Part shown: piece by piece, positions 1 to 5,867 of the stretch
How positions within the stretch are numbered: the first letter of the stretch is position 1
How the letters are laid out: every line of letters begins with the position of its first letter
NCBI GenBank assembly: GCA_003486665.1
Contig: DNGF01000086.1
Location: 1-5,867, forward strand
DNA from: Oscillospiraceae bacterium
GTDB lineage: Bacteria; Bacillota; Clostridia; Oscillospirales; Acutalibacteraceae
Direction: 5' to 3'
Length of the DNA stretch: 5,867 bases
Translations under genes and position numbers: made by a program
The notes under the pieces: generated by a model
The model's input: the letters and a program-made list of their open reading frames with translations, nothing else
Told to the model about the DNA's origin: nothing
Databases searched by the model: none

Positions 1-1
1 C

Positions 2-724
2 CCCCTCAAAATACAAAACCGCGTCAACAATATGTTCAAGCACCTTCGGACCGGCAATATTACCGTCCTTATTGACATGGCCGACAACTATTGTCGGAAT
101 ATTCAGGCTTTTCGAGGTCTGCATAAGGCAATTGGTACATTCTCTGACCTGCGCCACACTTCCGAGCGAGGAATTAAGCTCCGAAACGTTCATGGTCTGT
201 ATCGAGTCGATAATTACAAGATCGGGCATTGATGCTCTCATATGCTCCGCCACGATCTGTACGTCTGTTTCACAGAGGACAAAAAGATTTTCCGTGTTAA
301 CGCCGAGCCTGTCCGCTCTGAGCTTGATCTGATGCGCCGACTCTTCGCCCGAAACATAAAGGATTTTCAGCGTTCTGCCGAGGTACTGGCAAATCTGCAA
401 AAGAAGCGTTGACTTACCGATACCCGGATCACCGCTGAGAAGCACAAGCGAGCCTTTAACAATACCTCCGCCGAGAACTCTGTCAAGCTCTTCGAGTCCT
501 GTTTTGTGGCGAACCTCGCCGTCACAGCTTATATCGTTTATCATCTGAACATTTGAAGATAAAGCCACTGCGGCGGTTCTGCCGGCGGCTTTTGTTTTTT
601 CGGGAGCTTTAAACACCTCGTCCATGGTATTCCATTCTCCGCAGCCCGGACAGCAGCCGAACCACTTTGCGCTTTCGTGTCCGCAAGCCGAGCATACATA
701 TAACGTTTTGGCTTTCGATGCCAT
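2..724 (-). CDS. radA: DNA repair protein RadA (Sms), N-terminal 241 residues, cut by window edge
   Basis: RadA is a RecA-like ATPase that promotes branch migration and processing of recombination intermediates in the cytoplasm. The visible part starts with a four-cysteine zinc finger (C11, C14, C25, C28, in the typical RadA context ending CGEWNT). A linker follows, then the RecA-type core: Walker A GDPGIGKST at residues 98-106, SGEES at 125-129, Walker B LVIIDS at 169-174, and the conserved VGHVNKDG and AGPKVLEHIVD stretches near 215-234. The frame is still open at position 2, so the RadA-specific KNRFG motif and the C-terminal Lon-like domain must lie beyond the left edge; full-length family members are about 450-460 residues. 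It lies 31 bp downstream of the amidase gene on the same strand, so the two are probably co-transcribed. Extra cysteines (C24, C196, C199) are visible. The identification is secure. Confidence 0.96.
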   Translation of the reverse strand, partial: MASKAKTLYVCSACGHESAKWFGCCPGCGEWNTMDEVFKAPEKTKAAGRTAAVALSSNVQMINDISCDGEVRHKTGLEELDRVLGGGIVKGSLVLLSGDPGIGKSTLLLQICQYLGRTLKILYVSGEESAHQIKLRADRLGVNTENLFVLCETDVQIVAEHMRASMPDLVIIDSIQTMNVSELNSSLGSVAQVRECTNCLMQTSKSLNIPTIVVGHVNKDGNIAGPKVLEHIVDAVLYFEG

Positions 725-732
725 TTTATCAT

Positions 733-737
733 CCCTT
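733..737 (-). promoter_or_regulatory. Ribosome binding site of radA
   Basis: AAGGG on the minus strand lies 8 bases before the ATG at 724. It supports this start over an overlapping out-of-frame ATG at 732, which sits directly after the site with no room for a ribosome. Confidence 0.75.
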
Positions 738-755
738 CGTCAAGGCAATTTATAA

Positions 756-1469
756 TTATTGACTCAAATATTTTATCAATCCGTCTGCAATAAGAATTGC
801 AAGCTTCATTCTGTATTTTTCATCTTTCAGATTTTTTACCTCCGTCGGATTGGAGATGAAACCGCACTCGACAAGCACAGCGGGATTCTTTGCATGGTAC
901 AGCAAATAAATTCCGGATCCTGACTTCTTAACTACCCTGCTGTTGTCCTTTTGCAGGGACGAAACGATCGAATCCTGAATTGCCTGTGCAAGAACCTTGC
1001 TCTCTTCATTATTACCCGAATAGAACACCTGCGTTCCGTGCTGAGCGGAGTCCTCAAACTTGTTCTGATGAATACTGACAAACAAAGCGTCGGGATTTTT
1101 CTGCATAAGCTCAAATCGGTTATGAATATCGGACACCTTTCTTTTCCTCATGGAATCAAGCCCGTCATCGCAGGTCATAACATCCTCGGTTCTTGTCATT
1201 ATAACCTTAAAGCCGTAGAATTTCAAAATTTTTTCGAGTTTCAGCGCAATATCGAGGTTAATGTCCTTTTCGACCGTACCGTTTATGCCGACGGCGCCTC
1301 CGTCATCGCCGCCGTGTCCCGCATCAACAATTATCGTTTTCTGAGTTATCGGTTTAGCCAGGGCGGAGTCAGCGGAAGAATTAGCCATGAATGTAAAACG
1401 CAGCATAGCAAACAATACTAAAAAGAACACCAAAAAAATTGCAATTATATACGGTCGTTTAAGCTTCAC
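756..1469 (-). CDS. cwlD: N-acetylmuramoyl-L-alanine amidase, CwlD-like (Amidase_3)
   Basis: This is a zinc amidase that cuts the bond between N-acetylmuramic acid and L-alanine in peptidoglycan. CwlD acts in making muramic delta-lactam in the spore cortex. The 237-residue length equals that of B. subtilis CwlD as I recall it. Residues 7-28 form an N-terminal membrane anchor or signal segment after the short basic start MKLKR. The Amidase_3 domain fills residues 45-236, with DAGHGG (H52), E67, SIHQN (H134) and VECGFISN (E201) giving the expected zinc ligands and catalytic glutamate. No SPOR, SH3 or cell-wall-binding repeat is present, as expected for CwlD. The start is GTG; it is preferred because it keeps the whole membrane segment and has a good ribosome site before it. 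The amidase call is near certain. The CwlD assignment rests on size, single-domain layout and the HxNKF-like active-site region; a vegetative amidase of the same family remains possible. Confidence 0.9.
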   Translation of the reverse strand: MKLKRPYIIAIFLVFFLVLFAMLRFTFMANSSADSALAKPITQKTIIVDAGHGGDDGGAVGINGTVEKDINLDIALKLEKILKFYGFKVIMTRTEDVMTCDDGLDSMRKRKVSDIHNRFELMQKNPDALFVSIHQNKFEDSAQHGTQVFYSGNNEESKVLAQAIQDSIVSSLQKDNSRVVKKSGSGIYLLYHAKNPAVLVECGFISNPTEVKNLKDEKYRMKLAILIADGLIKYLSQ

Positions 1470-1513
1470 GTTATCACCCCATACATAAAAAATATGCAGA
1501 CGGTGAATGTTCT
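1470..1513. other. 44 bp divergent intergenic region between the amidase and TSUP genes
   Basis: Both divergent genes must have promoters here or inside each other's 5' ends. Each side of the gap carries a GGTGA-type ribosome site, and the middle is AT-rich with a short inverted repeat, CATA-AAAAA-TATG (1484-1496). I cannot assign convincing -35 and -10 pairs by eye. The spacing implies that the two promoters overlap each other or extend into the opposite coding sequence. Confidence 0.5.
1474..1480 (-). promoter_or_regulatory. Ribosome binding site deciding the GTG start of the amidase gene
   Basis: The minus strand reads GGGGTGAT (1480 to 1473) just before GTG at 1469. It matches 7 of 8 bases of the GAGGTGAT anti-SD complement, which supports the non-ATG start. 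Confidence 0.7.
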
Positions 1514-1864
1514 ATGATAAAAATTATAAACCCTGCGCTCGGAATTCTGACGGGCATCGTAAATATTCTAATCGGGTCCTGCGGCGGCATCGTTGCCGTT
1601 GAAGCGCTGAAGCTGCGCGGAATCGACCAAACCAAATCACACGCAACAGCAATAGCGATCATCCTGCCGCTGACTCTGATAAGCGCCGCCGGTTATTTGC
1701 TGAAAGGACAGGTAAAAATCAGCGACAGCTATGTTTATCTCATTCCCGGACTGGTCGGCTCGGTTATAGGCTCTCTGCTGCTTCCGAAAATACCCAAGAA
1801 AGTACTAAGCAAGGTGTTTTCCGTTTTCATAATCTATGCCGGAATCAGGATGTTGATGAAATGA
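1514..1864 (+). CDS. TSUP (TauE/SafE) family permease, N-terminal-half protein
   Basis: This is a 116-residue, very hydrophobic protein with about four membrane helices (roughly 6-28, 42-63, 72-91 and 97-114). It matches half of a TSUP/TauE-SafE permease; full-length members have about 250 residues and 8 helices and are linked to export or uptake of sulfite, sulfonates and other small organic anions. Visible signatures are the glycine-rich first helix (G10, G14, G21, G24, G25), the polar QTKSHATAIAI segment at 39-49 with LP at 51-52, and PGLVGSVIGS at 78-87. The start ATG at 1514 has GGTGA at 1502-1506. The stop overlaps the start of the next gene, so the two halves are translationally coupled and probably form a heterodimer. 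The substrate cannot be read from the sequence. The gene is intact, so this is not a fragment left by decay. Confidence 0.85.
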   Translation: MIKIINPALGILTGIVNILIGSCGGIVAVEALKLRGIDQTKSHATAIAIILPLTLISAAGYLLKGQVKISDSYVYLIPGLVGSVIGSLLLPKIPKKVLSKVFSVFIIYAGIRMLMK

Positions 1865-2223
1865 TACTTGATATTATTGCCGGAATCGTTTCCGGAATTC
1901 TCGGAGCAATGGGCTTCGGAGGCGGCGGAATACTGATACTTTATCTCACGCTGTATAAAAATATGCCGCAGGTCGTTTCCCAAGGTATCAACCTTTTGTT
2001 TTTTATTCCCTCCGCATTGCTCGCCTTAGTGTTCCATATTAAGAACAAATTAATTGATAAAAAAGCCGCGTTTTTCTATATCGGATGCGGTCTGATAGGC
2101 GTAGCGATCGGCTTTTTGCTGCTCAACCGTTTGGAGGACAAAACACTCCGAACGATTTTCGCAATTATTCTTATCGCAGTCGGCGCCAAGGATTTGCTCA
2201 TTCCGACTAAAAACAAGGGGTAA
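1861..2223 (+). CDS. TSUP (TauE/SafE) family permease, C-terminal-half protein
   Basis: This 120-residue membrane protein is the partner of the upstream half-permease. It has about four predicted helices (roughly 3-31, 42-60, 69-88 and 96-113). The first helix carries the TSUP glycine motif, seen here as GAMGFGGGG at 15-23. The polar SQGIN segment at 40-44 aligns with SHATA of the first protein, followed by IP at 49-50 and CGLIGVAIGF at 76-85. The two proteins therefore align along their whole length, as expected for the two repeats of a TSUP permease. The start overlaps the preceding stop in ATGA (1861-1864), with AGGA at 1847-1850 as a possible ribosome site. A short polar tail (TKNKG) ends the protein. 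Function and substrate are inferred from the family only. Confidence 0.85.
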   Translation: MILDIIAGIVSGILGAMGFGGGGILILYLTLYKNMPQVVSQGINLLFFIPSALLALVFHIKNKLIDKKAAFFYIGCGLIGVAIGFLLLNRLEDKTLRTIFAIILIAVGAKDLLIPTKNKG

Positions 2224-2326
2224 GACAATATCACTCGATCGCGGTGTGCAATTTGCTTAACAGGATTTTTCGTCAGCCGAAAACAGTTTCAAACAAGGTG
2301 AGCATTGCAATTTGTGCGGTATCAGC
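2224..2326. other. 103 bp convergent intergenic region
   Basis: The plus-strand TSUP pair and the minus-strand VanZ-like gene both end here. A bidirectional terminator would be expected, but I see no GC-rich hairpin followed by a T run. There is a weak 6 bp AT-rich stem (TTTTCG at 2267-2272, CGAAAA at 2278-2283) and a 9-base direct repeat TGCAATTTG at 2247-2255 and 2306-2314. Neither has a clear function. Confidence 0.5.
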
Positions 2327-3160
2327 TTATTTTTTCAGCACAAAGACCTTATCGAACAGCATTTTAAGCAACACGCCCGTATAAAAACCGATAACATTCA
2401 AAATCACGTCGTCAATATCGGGATGACCCATACGGAAATAATACTGAGAAAATTCGATTGCCGAGCTGAGAACCATCGGCAGAAAAACAAGTATGATTTT
2501 ACGTTTCCCGCGATTAAATCTCCCATAAAGAAGATAACCGAGCGGAATAAAAATTGCAATATTTCCGAGGAAAAGTACAAGCCTCTCGTAATCGATTCTA
2601 CCGGACATAAAAGTAACTCTGAAAACATCGAGCGGATCAAAATTCGGCTCGGTGCGATCTCCGCCCGGAATTCTGCATATAAAGAAGCAATAAACAAGAA
2701 CCGTAATATAAAACGCTGTAAAAATAACGGAAACAGCCGAATAAAATTTTTCGTATTGTTCGGTTGTTTTCGCGTCCTTTTTTATAAAAGCTTTTATTCG
2801 ATAATATACTGTCACCGTAATCAGAACGATAAATACCATACCGATGCTGTCATAATAAAACATATACCGCCACGGGGTGCTGAAAATAAAAAAGGTACCC
2901 TTAAGAAGCATCTGACACACAACGGCATAAACAACCCAAAACGCTGTTGAAATGCCGGCAGATAAGTAGAGTGCTTCAATTTTTATTTTTAAAAGATCGG
3001 AAGCTATCAAAAAAAGAAGAGTTAAAGAAAGTGTTAAAAGGATCTGAAAAACGAGCCTGCCCGTAAAATTCATTCCTGCAAAAGCCGAAAAAAGCATCCA
3101 CACCGTGCAGAATACGACTGAAATGACTTTTTTAACCGTTCCGTCAGTTTTTGCTGTCAT
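2327..3160 (-). CDS. VanZ-family integral membrane protein
   Basis: This 277-residue membrane protein ends in a VanZ-like domain. Hydrophobic segments lie at about residues 9-30, 35-52, 62-87, 102-118, 137-160, 194-212, 222-235 and 252-268. The C-terminal part carries the family signature: NIAIFIPLG at 200-208, E236 and Q239 in IEFSQ, then the R/D-rich loop HPDIDDVILN (D248, D250, D251, N255) before the last helix. VanZ gives low-level teicoplanin resistance in vanA clusters; most relatives are chromosomal with unknown function, so resistance should not be assumed. The N-terminal half is a membrane extension that I cannot assign. The frame stays open up to 3223, but ATG 3160 is chosen because AGGAG sits 8 bases before it. 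The gene starts inside the end of ruvX (17 bp overlap) and is probably coupled to it, as the last gene of the PBP-ruvX unit. Confidence 0.85.
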   Translation of the reverse strand: MTAKTDGTVKKVISVVFCTVWMLFSAFAGMNFTGRLVFQILLTLSLTLLFLIASDLLKIKIEALYLSAGISTAFWVVYAVVCQMLLKGTFFIFSTPWRYMFYYDSIGMVFIVLITVTVYYRIKAFIKKDAKTTEQYEKFYSAVSVIFTAFYITVLVYCFFICRIPGGDRTEPNFDPLDVFRVTFMSGRIDYERLVLFLGNIAIFIPLGYLLYGRFNRGKRKIILVFLPMVLSSAIEFSQYYFRMGHPDIDDVILNVIGFYTGVLLKMLFDKVFVLKK

Positions 3161-3575
3161 TTCGATTTCTCCTGTAATCAAGATAGTCCTGCAAAATAAT
3201 AACTGCGGCAACGGCGTCAACAACGTTCTTTCTCTTTTTTCCTCTTACGTTGTTGTCATTGAGGTACATATGAGCCGAAACCGTTGTCAATCTTTCATCC
3301 CATAAATCTGTTTGGACGCCGGTAGCTTCGGTAATTTTTTTTGCAAAGTCGGAACATTTCCGAGCGCGTTCACCTGCCGAGGAGTCCATATTTTTCGGAT
3401 AGCCCACAACAATAAGCTCAGGCTTATTGTTTTTTACAAGCTCCCCTATTCTCTCCAGAACCTTAGGCTCATAGCTTTCTTTAATAACCTCTACGGGATG
3501 CGCCAAACTTTCAAGGCGGTCGCACAGCGCTATGCCCGTCCTCGCATCACCGTAATCGACAGACATAATAACCAT
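3144..3575 (-). CDS. ruvX: RuvX/YqgF family pre-16S rRNA nuclease (putative Holliday junction resolvase)
   Basis: This 143-residue cytoplasmic protein has an RNase H-like fold typical of YqgF. In E. coli the family is essential and implicated in 5'-end maturation of 16S rRNA; a role as a Holliday junction resolvase was proposed earlier. Visible motifs are the N-terminal VDYGDARTG with acidic D7 and D10, VVGYPKNMD at 56-64 followed by SAGERA (E69), WDERLTT at 92-98, and the C-terminal KNVVDAVAA with D120. These are the conserved acidic active-site positions. Length is normal for the family (about 140). The start at 3575 has GGAGG 7 bases upstream; the in-frame ATG at 3566 would also keep the core but lacks a site at proper spacing. 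The gene lies 22 bp downstream of the PBP gene. In many Firmicutes ruvX instead sits near alaS, so this context is different. Confidence 0.95.
   Translation of the reverse strand: MVIMSVDYGDARTGIALCDRLESLAHPVEVIKESYEPKVLERIGELVKNNKPELIVVGYPKNMDSSAGERARKCSDFAKKITEATGVQTDLWDERLTTVSAHMYLNDNNVRGKKRKNVVDAVAAVIILQDYLDYRRNRNDSKN
3169..3173 (-). promoter_or_regulatory. Ribosome binding site deciding the VanZ-like start
   Basis: AGGAG on the minus strand, 8 bases upstream of ATG 3160, lies inside the last codons of ruvX. It fixes the start and makes the longer version from 3223 unlikely. Confidence 0.85.
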
Positions 3576-3582
3576 GCAACCG

Positions 3583-3587
3583 CCTCC
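3583..3587 (-). promoter_or_regulatory. Ribosome binding site of ruvX
   Basis: GGAGG on the minus strand lies in the 22 bp gap after the PBP stop, 7 bases before ATG 3575. It supports this start over the in-frame ATG at 3566. Confidence 0.85.
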
Positions 3588-3597
3588 GTGTTATTAT

Positions 3598-5823
3598 TTA
3601 TTGCTCATCGCCGTTTCCGTTTTCCGCAGGTGCTGCGGACGTTACCGGCTGACTTGATTTAGTGGTTTTCTCTTCTTCCTTATCGTCATCTTCATCATCA
3701 TTTGATGAATAATAATGACCCGTGCAGTATTCGGGAACGTTATCCTTCTTATACCAGCCGTATGCCGTTGAATAGCAGCTTGAAGAAGCAAGCTTTCCTG
3801 TATCGGTACAATACTCCTTCTCAACCGCACCGTCAAGGTCTTCAAAGTCCTTCTCCGGCAGATCCTCATGGATAGCGTCAAATACCGTCTTGTGAACTGC
3901 ACCTGCCGGGTTGCCCCATGTGCTGATATACTCAGGAATATCATAGCCGTACCAAACTGCGGCAACGTAATACGGTGTGCCGCCGACGAACCACTTATCG
4001 TTGTTATCATCGGTTGTACCGGTCTTTGCAAAGGTATCAAATCCGCTTGTCTTATAGCTGGAGCCTGTACCGTACGAGCTTGTGGTGACCGTCATAAGCA
4101 GATGACGCATAACCTCGGCTGTACCCGTGGAAAGGATCTGCTCGCCCGTATTCTTTCTGTTGTCGATAAGAACCTTTCCGTTTGCGTCCTCAATATAGTA
4201 GAACGAATACGGCTTGTAGTAGTAACCGCCGTTGCCGAAAGCCGCATAAGCCGCCGTCATTTCAAGCGATGTAACACCATAGGTCATCGAACCGATCGAA
4301 AGCGGAGCGGCGCTCTTATCCGAAGCCTCGACAGCCGTAGTGATATGGTACTTGTTAACAAGATAGTTATAAGACTCATTAATACCGATCATGTTAATGA
4401 CAATTCTTGCGGGAATGGTATTGAGTGACCTTGCCAGAGCATTCTGAACGCTGACATTGTAGCCTGAGCCGTAGCCGCCGTCTGCATTTCGAGTTCTCCA
4501 TCCGCCGTAGCTGACCGCGGAATCAAGAAGATATGACGACCAGGTGATCTCGTTCATCTCGATTGCGGGACTGTATGATGTAAGCGGTTTGATCGAGGAA
4601 CCGGGCGATCTCGGAGATGAGCTTGCTCTGTTAAGAACTCGGTTGCCCTCCTTAACGCCTGCCTGACCTACAATCGCAACGACTCTGCCGTTGTAGTCCA
4701 TAATCGTGATTGCGGACTGAGCATTCTTTTTATCCTCAAAGCCCTTGCGGTTTACATAGATATCCTCAGTCTTTTTCTGAACGTCAAGGTCAACAGCCGT
4801 GTATATTCTCAAGCCGCCGCCGTAGATAGCGTCACGGGCTTCGTTTGCGGAATAGCCGAGATCGCTCTGAAGTCTTGCGATAACATCGTCGATAACATAG
4901 TCAACATAGAAGCTCTGGAACTCCGAAGAAGCCTTTGCATTCTCCTCATTCTTACGTCTTTCAAGCTCAGCCTCGCTCGGAACATAGTCATCATCGGTTG
5001 TGTAAATAAGATGATAGTTGACCGCATCGTCATATTCCTGCTTTGTAATTTTTCCCTGACCGAGCATTTCATCCAGACAGTAGATCTGCCTTTTTCTGTT
5101 GTTCTCCGGATTATTTATCGGGTCATAGGAATAAGGCATCTGTGTGATCGAAGCAATAACCGCACACTCGGCAACATTAAGCTCATCAACCGACTTACCG
5201 AAATATGTTTCAGCCGCGGTTTCGACGCCGTAACAGCCCTGACCGAGGTATATGGTGTTGAGATAGGCTTCAAGGATCTGATCCTTATTAAAATTCTTTT
5301 CAAGATTAAGTGCAGACAGAATCTCATTATACTTACGGACATAAGTGACCTGGTTGTTGCCCGTAACATTCTTAACAAGCTGCTGTGTAATCGTTGATCC
5401 GCCCTGATCGTTCTGCTTGATGAAAACACCGATGGTACGAATCCAGTCAACACCGTGGTGGGTATTGAATCGCTTATCCTCAAGCGCGATAAAGGCGTCC
5501 TTCATCTGCTTGGGAATTTTGTCAAAATCAACCCAAATACGGTTTTCCTCACCGTGCAGACGCAGAACCTCGACCTGCTTTCCGTCCGAATCCTTGGCAT
5601 AAAGGAATGAGGTCTGATTCTGGTTATTCCTTGCACTTTCAAGATTAATAACGGGATCGCCTGCCACAACCGTGACCGCGTTGACAAAAACATATCCGAC
5701 GCAAATCACGAGGGTGAAGCCGATAATAGCGAGTAAAGAAATGAAGAAAGCGCCCGCATTTGATAAATCGTTCAATCTCTTTCTTTTCTTCTTTTTCGCT
5801 GCGCTCGATCCTTTTTGCGGCAT
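3598..5823 (-). CDS. Class A penicillin-binding protein (PBP1A-like, GT51 transglycosylase and transpeptidase)
   Basis: This is a 741-residue bifunctional peptidoglycan synthase that polymerises lipid II and cross-links the strands outside the membrane. Residues 1-22 form a lysine-rich cytoplasmic tail (KKKKRKR) and about 23-50 a single membrane anchor. The GT51 domain covers about 92-265: ALEDKRF with catalytic E115 and HHG after it, GGSTITQQLVKN at 141-152, NEILSALNLEK with E167, and the ILEAYLNTIYLGQG region from 183. The transpeptidase domain covers about 365-640: SSIK at 409-412 (catalytic serine), SLN at 466-468 and KTG at 600-602. A C-terminal cysteine module (C672, C683, C700) and an acidic, Ser/Thr/Pro-rich tail from about 706 follow. 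All catalytic motifs are intact. The frame is open to 5847, but ATG 5823 follows a perfect ribosome site. It heads a likely unit with ruvX and the VanZ-like gene. Confidence 0.96.
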   Translation of the reverse strand: MPQKGSSAAKKKKRKRLNDLSNAGAFFISLLAIIGFTLVICVGYVFVNAVTVVAGDPVINLESARNNQNQTSFLYAKDSDGKQVEVLRLHGEENRIWVDFDKIPKQMKDAFIALEDKRFNTHHGVDWIRTIGVFIKQNDQGGSTITQQLVKNVTGNNQVTYVRKYNEILSALNLEKNFNKDQILEAYLNTIYLGQGCYGVETAAETYFGKSVDELNVAECAVIASITQMPYSYDPINNPENNRKRQIYCLDEMLGQGKITKQEYDDAVNYHLIYTTDDDYVPSEAELERRKNEENAKASSEFQSFYVDYVIDDVIARLQSDLGYSANEARDAIYGGGLRIYTAVDLDVQKKTEDIYVNRKGFEDKKNAQSAITIMDYNGRVVAIVGQAGVKEGNRVLNRASSSPRSPGSSIKPLTSYSPAIEMNEITWSSYLLDSAVSYGGWRTRNADGGYGSGYNVSVQNALARSLNTIPARIVINMIGINESYNYLVNKYHITTAVEASDKSAAPLSIGSMTYGVTSLEMTAAYAAFGNGGYYYKPYSFYYIEDANGKVLIDNRKNTGEQILSTGTAEVMRHLLMTVTTSSYGTGSSYKTSGFDTFAKTGTTDDNNDKWFVGGTPYYVAAVWYGYDIPEYISTWGNPAGAVHKTVFDAIHEDLPEKDFEDLDGAVEKEYCTDTGKLASSSCYSTAYGWYKKDNVPEYCTGHYYSSNDDEDDDKEEEKTTKSSQPVTSAAPAENGNGDEQ

Positions 5824-5830
5824 ATAACTA

Positions 5831-5837
5831 CCTCCTT
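5831..5837 (-). promoter_or_regulatory. Ribosome binding site deciding the PBP start
   Basis: AAGGAGG on the minus strand, a full Shine-Dalgarno match, lies 7 bases before ATG 5823. A start at 5847 would encode this site as codons and has no site of its own in view, so 5823 is preferred. Confidence 0.9.
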
Positions 5838-5867
5838 GAATTTTCACTGAATCACAGGATTTATTTC
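5838..5867 (-). other. Upstream leader of the PBP gene, cut by window edge
   Basis: This AT-rich stretch precedes the PBP ribosome site. It probably belongs to the 5' untranslated or promoter region of the PBP-ruvX-vanZ-like unit. I see no clear -10/-35 pair in the bases available; the promoter may lie beyond the right edge. Confidence 0.35.

Noticed and set aside
951..1421. 156-codon plus-strand open frame opposite the amidase gene
   Set aside because: It is antisense to the complete Amidase_3 domain with all active-site residues, and shows no motif of its own.
1490..1517. Sporulation sigma-G-like promoter for the amidase gene on the minus strand (TCATA at 1517-1513, CATATTT at 1496-1490)
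   Set aside because: The match is partial and the spacer of about 16 bases is short for sigma-G, so it cannot be supported by eye in AT-rich sequence.
2267..2283. Inverted repeat TTTTCG-TCAGC-CGAAAA as a terminator
   Set aside because: The stem is only 6 bp and AT-rich, T residues lie on its 5' side rather than after it on either strand, and no T tract follows. It does not fit an intrinsic terminator.
2247..2314. Direct repeat TGCAATTTG occurring twice as a possible binding site or recombination scar
   Set aside because: Nine AT-rich bases in a convergent gap can recur by chance, and no element is bounded by the copies.
2312..2950. 212-codon plus-strand open frame opposite the VanZ-like gene
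   Set aside because: The translated protein is rich in Lys/Asn/Ile without domain features, while the opposite strand gives a clear VanZ signature and ribosome site.
3161..3223. Longer VanZ-like start at 3223
   Set aside because: It would lengthen the overlap with ruvX to 80 bp and place the strong AGGAG at 3169-3173 inside the gene; ATG 3160 fits that site.
3868..4428. 186-codon open frame on the plus strand inside the PBP gene
   Set aside because: It is antisense to the intact transpeptidase domain, has no recognisable family features and no ribosome site that I can see. It is a shadow of PBP codon use.
1..5867. A new defence, toxin-antitoxin or mobile system in this window
   Set aside because: Every substantial open frame belongs to a known family, gene order looks chromosomal, and there are no integrases, transposases, repeats or orphan small genes to support such a system.

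Overview
The window looks like ordinary chromosomal core sequence from a low-to-moderate GC, Gram-positive, probably spore-forming Clostridia member, perhaps in the Oscillospiraceae/Ruminococcaceae range. This rests on strong AGGAGG-type ribosome binding sites, a CwlD-like (spore cortex type) amidase, a class A penicillin-binding protein with a lysine-rich cytoplasmic tail, and half-size TSUP permease genes. The genus assignment is inference. I see no RNA gene, mobile element, CRISPR array, phage gene or attachment site.

Layout from left to right. A minus-strand unit covers positions 2-1469: a CwlD-like N-acetylmuramoyl-L-alanine amidase (GTG start at 1469), followed 31 bp downstream by radA, which is cut by the left edge after 241 residues. 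A 44 bp divergent gap (1470-1513) separates it from a plus-strand pair of half-length TSUP (TauE/SafE-like) membrane proteins at 1514-1864 and 1861-2223. These overlap by ATGA and together make the equivalent of one 8-helix permease. A 103 bp convergent gap (2224-2326) follows. The right half is a minus-strand unit read from 5823 down to 2327: a bifunctional class A PBP (GT51 transglycosylase plus transpeptidase), ruvX/yqgF 22 bp downstream, and a VanZ-family membrane protein whose start lies inside the end of ruvX (17 bp overlap).

The functional themes are peptidoglycan synthesis (PBP), peptidoglycan remodelling (CwlD-like amidase), DNA recombination and RNA processing (RadA, RuvX) and small membrane proteins (TSUP halves, VanZ-like). 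Two start sites should be shorter than the longest open frame, because a good Shine-Dalgarno sequence lies inside the longer version: the PBP starts at 5823 and the VanZ-like gene at 3160. I found no convincing evidence for a new biological system. The most unusual points are the split TSUP permease and the VanZ-like gene translationally coupled to ruvX behind a PBP gene.
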